Shown one piece after another: positions 17,530 to 25,435 of a DNA stretch of 50,813 bases. A model generated the notes under the pieces. That model was not told the DNA's origin and made no database searches. It was given only the letters and a program-made list of their open reading frames with translations. Position numbers and translations under genes: made by a program. Source of the stretch: an uncultured Eubacterium sp. (lineage in GTDB: Bacteria; Bacillota; Clostridia; Lachnospirales; CAG-274); assembly GCA_900545305.1 (NCBI GenBank), contig UQYD01000010.1:1-50813 (forward strand). The letters are read 5' to 3'. Every line of letters starts with the position of its first letter. Within the stretch, counting starts at the first letter, position 1.

Positions 17530-18255
17530 TTACAGTTGCTCTACAACCGATTTCAAAACCTTACCTATACTATCATTTATTGCTATCTTTGCCAAATGGT
17601 CATAAGAGGTATGGCTTTTATTTATAAGAACTAATCTATCGCCCTTATAAATATCTACAAGGCCAGCTGCCGGATAAACAACTAATGATGTTCCACCAAC
17701 AATAAGCATATCAGCCTCTTTAACAGCCTTAAATGCCTTTTGCCAAACTTCATCATCAAGAGGTTCTTCGTAAAGAACAACATCTGGCTTTATTACTCCA
17801 CCACATTCACAATATGGCACACCGTCCATAGCCATAATTTCATTTACATCATAGAACTTATGACATTTTGTACAGTAGTTTCTGAACACACTTCCGTGAA
17901 GTTCATATACATTTTTGCTACCGGCCATTTGGTGCAAATTATCAATATTCTGCGTAACAACAGCCTTTAATTTTCCCATTTCCTCAAGTTTTGCTAAAGC
18001 ATAATGGGCATCATTCGGCTTTGCATCAAGATAAATAAGATTTTCTTTGTAATATTCGTAAAATTTATCTGTATGTCTTTGAAAGAATGAATGGCTTATA
18101 AGTGTTTCTGGAGAATAACCATACTTAGTTTTAGCCTTGTAAAGACCATCTTCACTTCTAAAATCCGGAATATGACTTTCAGTAGAAACACCTGCACCAC
18201 CAAAGAAAACTATGTTATTGCTTTCTTTAATCAACTTTACCAATTCATCATACAT
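17530..18255 (-). CDS. cobB: NAD-dependent protein deacylase (sirtuin, Sir2 family)
   Basis: A 241-residue sirtuin that removes acyl groups from lysines using NAD. It shows the NAD loop FFGGAGVSTESHIPDFRS, TQNIDNLHQMAG, the catalytic histidine in ELHGSVF, four zinc cysteines (CTKC and CECG), and VGGTSLVVYPAAG. I start it at 18255, nine bases after AAGGA; an ATG three codons earlier touches that site. It overlaps the end of the aminotransferase gene by eight bases, so the two are translated together. The symbol is the generic bacterial name, applied by similarity. Confidence 0.92.
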   Translation of the reverse strand: MYDELVKLIKESNNIVFFGGAGVSTESHIPDFRSEDGLYKAKTKYGYSPETLISHSFFQRHTDKFYEYYKENLIYLDAKPNDAHYALAKLEEMGKLKAVVTQNIDNLHQMAGSKNVYELHGSVFRNYCTKCHKFYDVNEIMAMDGVPYCECGGVIKPDVVLYEEPLDDEVWQKAFKAVKEADMLIVGGTSLVVYPAAGLVDIYKGDRLVLINKSHTSYDHLAKIAINDSIGKVLKSVVEQL

Positions 18256-19435
18256 TTTTCTCATTCCTTACTTTTTCAACAAAATGAGCTATCTTCTTCA
18301 ATGCCTTTTTAATTTCATCAATAGAGTAAGCATAAGAGCATCTTATATGACCCTCTCCACACTTACCAAAGGCTGTACCTGGAACTACAGCAACCTTTTC
18401 TTCAAAAAGAAGACGTTCGCAAAATTCATCAGAACTTAAACCTGTAGACTCAATACTTGGGAATAAATAGAAAGCACCCTCTGCATCAAAGCAATCAAGA
18501 CCCATATCCAAAAAGCCTTTACGCATAACACGTCTACGCATATCGTATTCCTTACGCATATTATCAATAGAGTCCTCACAATTTCTTATTGCCTCAACTG
18601 CTGCCCACTGGCTAGTAGTTGGTGCACACATAATAGCATACTGATGAACCTTTGTCATAGCTGAAATAATAGGTGCCGGACCGGCAGCATAACCTAATCT
18701 CCAACCTGTCATGGCATAAGACTTTGAAAAACCATTAATAACAATAGTCTTATCTCTCATACCCTCAAAAGAAGCAATAGAAACGTGTTTCTTGCCACCA
18801 TATGTAAGCTCAGAATAAATTTCATCACTAATAACTAAAATGTCTTTATCCTTTAAAACTTCAACTATTTTTGCCAAATCTTCTTTTTCCATTAAAGCCC
18901 CTGTAGGGTTGTTAGGATAAGGAAGTATAATAGCCTTTGTTTTATCTGTAATTTTTTCGATAAGTTCTTCAGGTGTAATTTTAAAATTATTTTCAGCCTT
19001 AGTATCGAGAACTACCGGCACACCGTCAGCCAATTCTACAATATTCTTATAGCATACAAAACTTGGTTCTGGAACGATAACTTCATCTCCAGGATTAAGA
19101 GTTGCTCTAAAAGCAAGGTCAATAGCTTCACTTGCACCTACTGTAATAATTAATTCTGTTTTTGGTATATATCTTACGCCAAGTCTATCAAAAAGGTAAT
19201 CACTTACGCCTGTTCTTAATTCCATAAGACCTGCATTAGAAGTATAAACAGTCTTACCTTTTTCAAGAGTATAAATAGCTCTTTCTCTTACTGACCAAGG
19301 TGTATCAAAATCAGGCTCACCTACACCTAAAGATATTACACCCTCTATTTCGTTTGCTACATCAAAAAATTTTCTTATGCCGGAAAAAGGCATATCCTTA
19401 ACCTTTGATGACACAAAATCCTCTGGTTTCATCAT
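18248..19435 (-). CDS. Class I/II PLP aminotransferase (PatA/YugH-like)
   Basis: A 395-residue fold-type I aminotransferase. The signatures are VISLGVGEPDFDTP, YTSNAGLMELR, LPYPNNPTGA, SDEIYSELTY and the PLP lysine in FSKSYAMTGWRLGY (around residue 238), with the substrate arginine in HIRCSYAYS near the end. It pairs with an AsnC-type regulator directly upstream, as yugG-yugH do in B. subtilis, suggesting regulation by an amino acid ligand. Its start overlaps the regulator's stop (ATGATGA). The exact amino donor cannot be told from sequence. Confidence 0.9.
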   Translation of the reverse strand: MMKPEDFVSSKVKDMPFSGIRKFFDVANEIEGVISLGVGEPDFDTPWSVRERAIYTLEKGKTVYTSNAGLMELRTGVSDYLFDRLGVRYIPKTELIITVGASEAIDLAFRATLNPGDEVIVPEPSFVCYKNIVELADGVPVVLDTKAENNFKITPEELIEKITDKTKAIILPYPNNPTGALMEKEDLAKIVEVLKDKDILVISDEIYSELTYGGKKHVSIASFEGMRDKTIVINGFSKSYAMTGWRLGYAAGPAPIISAMTKVHQYAIMCAPTTSQWAAVEAIRNCEDSIDNMRKEYDMRRRVMRKGFLDMGLDCFDAEGAFYLFPSIESTGLSSDEFCERLLFEEKVAVVPGTAFGKCGEGHIRCSYAYSIDEIKKALKKIAHFVEKVRNEKNV

Positions 19436-19917
19436 GGTGAAACAATCATCCTTTCATCTTCCGAATCTTTCTTTTCAAGAACTACACCATGGTCCTTGTA
19501 TTTTTTAAGTACGAAGTGAGTTGCTGTACTAAGAACTGAATCAAGTGTAGAAAGCTTATTAGAGATAAAGAAAGAAATTTCTCTAATATTTTTACCTTCC
19601 ATCATTACAAGTAAATCAAAACCACCTGACATAAGGTAAACTGACTTTACCTCGTCAAAGCCATATATTCTTTCAGCTATTTTATCAAAACCTCTGTCTC
19701 TTTGTGGAGTAACTTTGACTTCAATCATGGCTGTAACATATTCTCTATCTGTCTTATCCCAGTTAATAAGTGTACTGTAGCCACAGATGATATTTTCTTC
19801 TTCCATCTCCGCCATGGCTTCCATAATATCCTCCGGTGTTTTGCCTAACATCGCCGCTAGGTCTTCTACACTTATTCTGCTGTTGTTTTCCAAAATTTCT
19901 AATATAAGTCTTTTCAT
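19432..19917 (-). CDS. Lrp/AsnC family transcriptional regulator
   Basis: A 161-residue regulator with an N-terminal winged helix (about 1-50; LEILENNSRISVEDLAAMLGKT) and a C-terminal RAM/AsnC ligand-binding domain (about 62-140; VTAMIEVKVTPQ, VYLMSGGFDLLVMMEG). A charged tail of about 20 residues follows. It is the first gene of the operon with the aminotransferase and sirtuin, and probably senses an amino acid and controls that operon. AAGGAGT precedes the ATG. Confidence 0.9.
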   Translation of the reverse strand: MKRLILEILENNSRISVEDLAAMLGKTPEDIMEAMAEMEEENIICGYSTLINWDKTDREYVTAMIEVKVTPQRDRGFDKIAERIYGFDEVKSVYLMSGGFDLLVMMEGKNIREISFFISNKLSTLDSVLSTATHFVLKKYKDHGVVLEKKDSEDERMIVSP

Positions 19918-19951
19918 GTCTTACTCCTTTCTCAATAAATATTATCTATTT

Positions 19952-19980
19952 ATTATACTATAACCTATGTTCAAAGTCAA
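19952..19980 (-). promoter_or_regulatory. Sigma-A promoter of the AsnC-aminotransferase-sirtuin operon
   Basis: On the minus strand TTGACT (19975-19980) and TATAAT (19952-19957) are 17 bases apart. The A/T-rich leader (19918-19951) could hold the regulator's own binding site, but no clear dyad stands out. Confidence 0.8.
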
Positions 19981-20001
19981 ACTACAAAAGCCAAAAGCCC
20001 T

Positions 20002-20142
20002 TTATTTTTCTTCTTTTTTCCTTAAATTAACTGTATTTACCAATTTTCCACATTCTTTTAAAATATCATCTATATTTTCATTATGGCAATAGCTGTCATC
20101 TATAATTATTTTTATATTTCCAATTTGTTCTGTCTTTTTCAT
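20002..20142 (-). CDS. 46-residue protein beside the recombinase; candidate directionality factor
   Basis: A small gene with a good ribosome site (AGAGGTGG, five bases before ATG) encoding a charged 46-residue peptide: MKKTEQIGNIKIIIDDSYCH, then a helix (NIDDILKECGKLVNTVN) and a basic tail (LRKKEEK). It is divergent from the recombinase, with 74 bases between. Large serine recombinases need a small directionality factor for excision, and the C. difficile skin element encodes one, so position and size make this a candidate. I cannot assign it to a known factor family by sequence, and it could simply be an unrelated small protein. Confidence 0.55.
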   Translation of the reverse strand: MKKTEQIGNIKIIIDDSYCHNENIDDILKECGKLVNTVNLRKKEEK

Positions 20143-20162
20143 ATTAAACCACCTCTTTTTAT

Positions 20163-20190
20163 TCATATTCTCAATTATAAAAAATATAAT
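20163..20190 (+). promoter_or_regulatory. Possible sigma-E type promoter of the recombinase
   Basis: TCATATT at 20163-20169 matches the B. subtilis sigma-E -35 pattern KMATATT. AATATAAT at 20183-20190 matches six of eight positions of the -10 CATACAMT, with a 13-base spacer (slightly short). No sigma-A promoter with correct spacing is evident here. A/T-rich DNA makes chance matches likely. Confidence 0.35.
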
Positions 20191-20216
20191 TTTCTCAAAG
20201 TATTTCAGGTGATATT

Positions 20217-21689
20217 ATGGCATATTGTATGTATTTAAGAAAATCCAGAGCTGACAAAGATTATGAAAGTTTATCAACAGAAACTATACTTAACAGACAC
20301 GAAAAAACATTAATGGAACTTGCTCAAAAGCACAATTATGACATATCAAAAATATTTAGGGAAGTTGTTTCTGGTGAAACTTTAAGCCAAAGACCTCAGA
20401 TGCAAATATTGTTAAATGAAGTTGAAAACAATATGTATGATGGTGTACTGGTAATGGAGGTTGAAAGACTTGCAAGAGGAAATTCTGTTGACCAGGGTAT
20501 TATCGCCCAAGCCTTTAAATACTCAAATACATTAATAATAACACCTACAAAAACTTATGACCCACAAAATGAATTTGACGAGGAATATTTCGAATTTGGA
20601 CTATTTATGAGCAGACGAGAATACAAAACAATTAACCGTAGACTAAATGCCGGCCGTCTAGCCTCTTGTAAGGAGGGAAAATTTGTAGGTTCTGTAACTC
20701 CCTATGGATATACAAAGGAAAAACTTAAAAATCAAAAGGGTTACAAGCTTGTACCAGACCCTGATGAAAATAAAGTTTTAAAATTAATATTTGATTTATA
20801 CACAAATTCTATGGGTATAAGAAATATTTGTAAACACCTTGACAGTTTAGGTATAAAACCAAGAAATTCTGAAAATTGGAGCACCTCAACAATACGAGAT
20901 ATTTTAAAAAATCCCGTATACATAGGCAAAATACTGTGGCAAAAAACCAATTCTACCAAAACTACAAAAGATGGCTTCGTAAAATCCAAAAGATACAAAA
21001 ATAAAGAGGATTTTTACACATTCAATGGAATACATAGTCCACTAATATCAGAAGATACATTTCAAAAAGCACAAAATATACTATTGCAAAACTCTCATAC
21101 ACCGGTAAATAACACTTCATTAAAAAATCCATTTGCAGGTATTCTATACTGTAACTTGTGTGGAAAAGCCATTGTCAGAAGATTTGTAAATAATAAATAC
21201 CAATACCTTATGTGTAACAATCCTAATTGCCAAAACACAGCTACAGAGCTTAAAAACATTGAAAACTGTATTCTAAATATTATAGAAAATCATTTTAACT
21301 ATACTACTTCGCCTAATGTTTTCGAAAAAGAAGACAACACCAATGAATTATTCTATATAAATAAGGAAATTAAGAAACTAAAACTTCAATTTAGTAACAT
21401 TTTTGATTTACTTGAACAAAAAATCTACAGTAAAGAAACTTTTTTAGAGCGAAAACAAATGTTGGGAAAAAATATAGAGATATTAACATTACAAAAAGAA
21501 AAATTTGAAAATAATGCCAACCAAATAAATCCCATTAATACGCCTGTTACAATTTTAGAACTGTATAATAAACTAGACGATATAAAAAACAAAAATCAAT
21601 TACTTAAAAACATCTTTAGTAAAATATACTATTCCAAGATTGACAACAATATTGAAATAACAATATATAGCAAACTCCCTATAAAGTAA
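20217..21689 (+). CDS. Large serine recombinase of the cotJC element
   Basis: A 490-residue site-specific recombinase. The resolvase catalytic domain (about 1-140) has the nucleophile S10 in YLRKSRAD and a conserved arginine region in VMEVERLARG. The Recombinase domain (about 160-260; GSVTPYGYTKE, ILKNPVYIGKI) and a zinc ribbon (about 311-338; CNLCGKAI and CNNPNC) bind att DNA. A C-terminal coiled coil (about 375-440) is the part that controls synapsis in this family. The start has AGGTGAT six bases upstream. The stop is eight bases from the right inner att arm, the usual position for an element's integrase. It is the clear candidate for cutting out the element, in the manner of SpoIVCA on the sigK skin. 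Confidence 0.93.
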   Translation: MAYCMYLRKSRADKDYESLSTETILNRHEKTLMELAQKHNYDISKIFREVVSGETLSQRPQMQILLNEVENNMYDGVLVMEVERLARGNSVDQGIIAQAFKYSNTLIITPTKTYDPQNEFDEEYFEFGLFMSRREYKTINRRLNAGRLASCKEGKFVGSVTPYGYTKEKLKNQKGYKLVPDPDENKVLKLIFDLYTNSMGIRNICKHLDSLGIKPRNSENWSTSTIRDILKNPVYIGKILWQKTNSTKTTKDGFVKSKRYKNKEDFYTFNGIHSPLISEDTFQKAQNILLQNSHTPVNNTSLKNPFAGILYCNLCGKAIVRRFVNNKYQYLMCNNPNCQNTATELKNIENCILNIIENHFNYTTSPNVFEKEDNTNELFYINKEIKKLKLQFSNIFDLLEQKIYSKETFLERKQMLGKNIEILTLQKEKFENNANQINPINTPVTILELYNKLDDIKNKNQLLKNIFSKIYYSKIDNNIEITIYSKLPIK

Positions 21690-21697
21690 TTTTACAA

Positions 21698-21716
21698 CTG
21701 TAGTGTACCTAGGAAT
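21698..21716. other. Right attachment site of the cotJC element (attR)
   Basis: The inner arm CTGTAGTG (21698-21705) is complementary to the arm inside the left end. The core AGGAAT (21711-21716) matches the left core exactly. In the excised circle the arms would be 16 bases apart and the dyad centre would fall inside the core, between the bases equivalent to 21713 and 21714. Confidence 0.88.
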
Positions 21717-22195
21717 TGGCTCATATCGAAATTGTAGGTGCTATGTGCTTACAGCTTAGTGAAAATGCTGACCCTGAAGAAATTAAGGCTGCTGGTTTTG
21801 ATTCTTATTTTGTAGACCATGGAACTGGTGTATATCCTTGTAGTGCTTCTGGCGTGCCTTTCAATGCAGCTTGCCTTGCATCAAAAGGAGACCCTATAAC
21901 AGACCTCAATGAAGACCTCGCTGCCGAACAGAAAGCCAGAACAACTTATGAATACCTTATGAAAATGACAGACGACCCTGATGTATTAGAGCCATTAAAG
22001 TTCCTTAGAGAACGCGAAATTGTTCATTATCAGAGATTTGGTGAGGCCCTTAGAATTGTTCAAGATAAATTAAATAGCAACGACTTTTTCTATATGCGTC
22101 CTAATAGGTCAAAAGACTGCAACAAACCTAGTAGCAGACCAATGGACAGAGATATGGATAAAAATATGAAAGATTGTATGCCAAAGTGTAGATAA
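21716..22195 (+). CDS. cotJC: CotJC, 3' part, without its own start
   Basis: This frame encodes the rest of CotJC: LAHIEIVGAMCLQLSEN, then ADPEEIKAAGFDSYFVDHG, VPFNAACLASKGDPITDLNE, DLAAEQKARTTYEYL and LKFLREREIVHYQRFGEAL, with the E and H residues that bind metal in manganese catalases. The opening TTG is codon 66 of the intact gene, not a start: no ribosome site precedes it. Fused to codons 1-65 at 12722 it gives 224 residues. After the family's normal end there is an extra tail of about 30 residues with three cysteines and repeated M-D-K/R units. It is probably expressed only after excision. Confidence 0.93.
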   Translation: MAHIEIVGAMCLQLSENADPEEIKAAGFDSYFVDHGTGVYPCSASGVPFNAACLASKGDPITDLNEDLAAEQKARTTYEYLMKMTDDPDVLEPLKFLREREIVHYQRFGEALRIVQDKLNSNDFFYMRPNRSKDCNKPSSRPMDRDMDKNMKDCMPKCR

Positions 22196-22197
22196 AC

Positions 22198-22231
22198 ACA
22201 AAAAAGGAGAGAACCTTATAGGTTCTCTCCT
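22198..22231 (-). terminator. Terminator of the YfhO operon
   Basis: Perfect 11-bp arms AGGAGAGAACC and GGTTCTCTCCT (22205-22231) around a five-base loop are followed on the minus strand by TTTTTTG. There is no T run on the plus strand, so it does not look like a cotJC terminator. Confidence 0.85.
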
Positions 22232-22241
22232 AAAACTTGAA

Positions 22242-24995
22242 TTATGCTGTAACTTCTGGTGTTACAGGAATATTCTTTTGTTTTCTCTTTTTATCGAAAA
22301 TAGTGTAGCCTACAAGTGCAACAACAGAAACACAAGAAATGGCAAGACCAGGTACAAGACCTCTAGTCTTAAACTTGAACTCTACAGTATGTTCGCCCTT
22401 TGTAATGTCAACACCAATAACACCTCTGTTACCAATATCAACCTTATCAACAGCCTTACCGTCTACAAATACGTGCCAACCATCTACATAAGGAATTGAA
22501 GTAAACATTACGCCATCTTCCTCTGCATTAATAGTACCTGTAATATCTGTATCCTTAAAGTCTGTAATGTTGAATGTATGCTGATTAAGTTTGTCATAAG
22601 CCTGCTGGAATACTGAATCATTATAGCTTGCAGCATAAATCTTAACAGTACCGTCTTTTCTGTAAGTCTTTTCGAATTCACCCTTGTTTGTAAGAGCAAA
22701 TGAAACAGTAATCTTTTCGCCCTTTGAAACGTGACCTACATCAAATAAACTCTTACCGGCACTAAGTTCTCTATCTTCATTAGCTGTGTTTGTAACATAC
22801 TTAACTCTCTTAGCATTTCCGGCATCTACATATACGAATAAATACTGGTCCTTATCAGAAACTATTTCAGCAGTTACTGTAGGTTCTAATGAAAGGTTTG
22901 CTGGTTCAGTAAGTGTATACTTAAATGTATTATTACCTTCTTCATCTCTTGTGTTCATAAATGTCTTATTAAGGCTTGTAATAGGAACATCTGTAAACAT
23001 TTCGCCACTAACACCGGCAGCATCATTTATAAACTGATTTTGAACTGCGAAAGGAGTGGAATCCTTAGTTTCCCAATTCTTAATCTTTGAGTCAGTCATA
23101 AATCCTAAAGGAAGAACTCTATCATTCTGATATACCCAAACATTATCAATCTGGTCAATCTTATGATAACGTTCATTCTTAATTTCACCATTACCACTAT
23201 CATCAGCCTTATTCATAACATATTTAACATCGAAAAGTGCATCAACTAAAGCTGTTGGGTCATAGTATCTGTAAGAGTTACCTGTAGCAGCAATACCTAA
23301 TGAACCAATAAAGTCTGAAATACCACCTGGAGCAAGAGATGAGAACTGTGAAAATCCTCTATAGTGATATAATGCTGCATCATTTATAGTTGTAAATCTT
23401 CTAAATTCGGTTCTATAGAAATTACCATTTTCCTTTTCGTTAAGTTTTGCTACAGCCTCATCAGTTGCAGGAATGTACTTAACATATGAATCTCTGCTTG
23501 TTGTTCTATCAAGACCTACATAGCTTGAGAACAATGCTTCTGCAACAGCAAATACGAAAAATACTGTAAACACAGTTGCATAACCTGTACTTTCTGTACC
23601 CTTGTAAATATTTAGAAGTATAATGTAGCAAATCATAGCAACAATATTAATTACAATATCGCCATTATCAAGAACTCTATCAATATCACTAATATTCGGA
23701 GCAAGTACAAATTCTGTTAAAAGAATTATACAAGTGTAAATTATGAAAGCATAATTCAAAATATCTAACTTAGTGTTTTTAATATCCCAAAATGCTACAA
23801 AAGCAAGTCTAAGCATAATGAAACTATATATAAATGTATATCTGTGAGGTAAGTTAGATGGGAAGTGGGCACCATGGATAAGGTAATCCAAAGGCTTGAT
23901 ACAGCTACATAAGAGCATAAATATCAAAAGTGCTGCCATACCAATTTTTTCTTTTTTATTAACTCTCTTATTTGCAAAGTATAATGGAGCAAGCATAACT
24001 GCAAGAACACCACTGTATACGTTTGGTAAGTCCTCATTTCTGGCAAGTACAACCGGTCTTGCACCAATGAAGTGGTTTGTAATAAGCTGATATACATTCT
24101 GATATATTTCAAACTTAGGAAAACCTGTGTTACTTGTTGCTGTCTGTCCTAAGGCAAGGGCTGTAGGTATTGTCAAGAACATTGAAATACCACCACCTAT
24201 TATAGAAACAATAGCAAACTTTATAAATCTTGAAATCATTACCTTCTTATCGTGTTTCCAATCATAGTTAGAGAACAACATAACAAGGAAATAAAGTGAT
24301 GCAAAAATACAAATAATAAAGGCAATATAGAAGTTTACAATAATAACTATTGCCAATGTAATTGAATAGAATAAATGCTTATCTTCTTTTACAAGTTTTT
24401 CTATTCCAAGAGCTATAAGTGGGAATAATGCAACTGAATCAAGCCACATTACATTCCAATAGTAGCCAGTTACGAAAGCTGTAAAGGCATAGAAAACACC
24501 AAATACAACAATACTCATATCATTTCTCTTAAAAGATTCCTTAAGGTAGTATGCAAAAAACGCACCACAAAAAGCAATTTTTAAAAGAATGAAAAGTGCA
24601 AGAGCTTCAGGCATATTTCCCTGAGGGAAAAGCAATATTAAAAAGCTCAACGGACTGGTTGTATAGTAAGCAAGCTGTGTATAAAACTCTTTACCTAAAC
24701 CACCTTCCCAACTATAGAACAAACTCTGGTGATTTAAAATACGACTTCTTAATTCTTCGTGGAAAGGTCCATACTGATGATACAAGTCAACCTTTAAAAC
24801 AATCTGGTCGCCAAAAGGATATACTCCTCTGAACCAATAAGTTGCACACATAATAAGTGCAGCAACAAAAAATGTTAAAATAACAAATTTGTTTTCCAAA
24901 AACCAATTTTTATTTCTTTCGTAAGATGGTAGTTCAATACTTCCACCGTCAGCAAAAGAAACAAATTGCTTTTTCTTTTTACTTTGATAACCCAT
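22242..24995 (-). CDS. yfhO: YfhO family membrane glycosyltransferase
   Basis: A 917-residue polytopic protein of the YfhO family (GT-C-like). A cytoplasmic N-terminus with KKKKQ is followed by a first helix and the YPFGDQIVLKVDLYHQYGPF loop, whose acidic residues fit the GT-C active-site pattern. About a dozen transmembrane helices follow, to roughly residue 480. A long extracellular beta-rich domain and one C-terminal helix (LVPGLAISCVSVVALVGYTIF) complete it. In B. subtilis YfhO transfers GlcNAc from undecaprenyl-phosphate to lipoteichoic acid. It is the last gene of a GT2-GtrA-YfhO operon, which supports the same kind of role. Confidence 0.85.
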   Translation of the reverse strand: MGYQSKKKKQFVSFADGGSIELPSYERNKNWFLENKFVILTFFVAALIMCATYWFRGVYPFGDQIVLKVDLYHQYGPFHEELRSRILNHQSLFYSWEGGLGKEFYTQLAYYTTSPLSFLILLFPQGNMPEALALFILLKIAFCGAFFAYYLKESFKRNDMSIVVFGVFYAFTAFVTGYYWNVMWLDSVALFPLIALGIEKLVKEDKHLFYSITLAIVIIVNFYIAFIICIFASLYFLVMLFSNYDWKHDKKVMISRFIKFAIVSIIGGGISMFLTIPTALALGQTATSNTGFPKFEIYQNVYQLITNHFIGARPVVLARNEDLPNVYSGVLAVMLAPLYFANKRVNKKEKIGMAALLIFMLLCSCIKPLDYLIHGAHFPSNLPHRYTFIYSFIMLRLAFVAFWDIKNTKLDILNYAFIIYTCIILLTEFVLAPNISDIDRVLDNGDIVINIVAMICYIILLNIYKGTESTGYATVFTVFFVFAVAEALFSSYVGLDRTTSRDSYVKYIPATDEAVAKLNEKENGNFYRTEFRRFTTINDAALYHYRGFSQFSSLAPGGISDFIGSLGIAATGNSYRYYDPTALVDALFDVKYVMNKADDSGNGEIKNERYHKIDQIDNVWVYQNDRVLPLGFMTDSKIKNWETKDSTPFAVQNQFINDAAGVSGEMFTDVPITSLNKTFMNTRDEEGNNTFKYTLTEPANLSLEPTVTAEIVSDKDQYLFVYVDAGNAKRVKYVTNTANEDRELSAGKSLFDVGHVSKGEKITVSFALTNKGEFEKTYRKDGTVKIYAASYNDSVFQQAYDKLNQHTFNITDFKDTDITGTINAEEDGVMFTSIPYVDGWHVFVDGKAVDKVDIGNRGVIGVDITKGEHTVEFKFKTRGLVPGLAISCVSVVALVGYTIFDKKRKQKNIPVTPEVTA

Positions 24996-25006
24996 TTTCT
25001 TTCTCC

Positions 25007-25435
25007 TTATTTTTTGAATATAAATAATTTACTAAATACATAATTCATAACTACAATAGCAAACTGTGCAAGTATTTTGCATATTGTGTCATTTATTCCT
25101 ATAAGTATAGCAGTTATGTACATCCAAGCCATTTCAAAACCAAAGGAGAAAAGTCTTGCCCCTACAAAGGCTGACATCTCTCTCAATAAATCTTTGAATC
25201 CTTTAGTTTTTGACTGGAAAACCCATATTTTATTAGTAACATAGGCAAAGGCAACTGCACATACCCAAGACACAACATTTGAACACATTACAGTTTCATC
25301 ATAGCCAATGAAATTAATTAGTATTCTACTTGAAATATAATAAGAACCTATACTAACAACTGTAGCAAGGACACCAAATAATAAATAACTTATGGTTTCC
25401 CTGTTTAACAGCTTAGCCATTATTTTCTCTACCAT
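25007..25435 (-). CDS. GtrA family membrane protein
   Basis: A 142-residue protein with four transmembrane helices typical of GtrA/GtcA, including YLLFGVLATVVSIGSYYI, VVSWVCAVAFAYVTNKIWVFQS and the C-terminal VVMNYVFSKLFIFKK. These proteins are thought to flip undecaprenyl-phosphate sugars across the membrane. The start uses GGAGGAGA at the very end of the glycosyltransferase gene, whose stop codon is immediately before its ATG. It is followed 11 bases later by the YfhO gene. Confidence 0.9.
   Translation of the reverse strand: MVEKIMAKLLNRETISYLLFGVLATVVSIGSYYISSRILINFIGYDETVMCSNVVSWVCAVAFAYVTNKIWVFQSKTKGFKDLLREMSAFVGARLFSFGFEMAWMYITAILIGINDTICKILAQFAIVVMNYVFSKLFIFKK

Larger units (their letters stand above)
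12915..21714. mobile_element. Skin-like intervening element splitting cotJC (8,799-bp unit)
   Basis: The two parts of cotJC lie in the same orientation at its two ends, with a shared AGGAAT core. Joining at the core gives GAG-GAA-TTG-GCT-CAT in frame and rebuilds a 224-residue CotJC. A large serine recombinase (20217-21689) lies at the right end, as in sigK skin elements. The reconstituted circle junction has 8-bp arms placed symmetrically about the core. Contents from the left: a terminator, an SLH protein, ilvE, an acyltransferase, a sirtuin, an aminotransferase, an AsnC regulator, a 46-aa gene and the recombinase. Excision during sporulation is inferred from the interrupted coat gene and the known skin system; it was not observed. 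Confidence 0.9.

Noticed and set aside
12722..22195. Split cotJC as a sequencing or assembly artefact, or as a simple pseudogene.
   Set aside because: Both halves are intact and in frame at a shared 6-bp core, and the two inner ends form perfect 8-bp dyad arms beside a serine recombinase. A misjoin or random decay would not produce that symmetry. Reads are still needed to exclude it fully.
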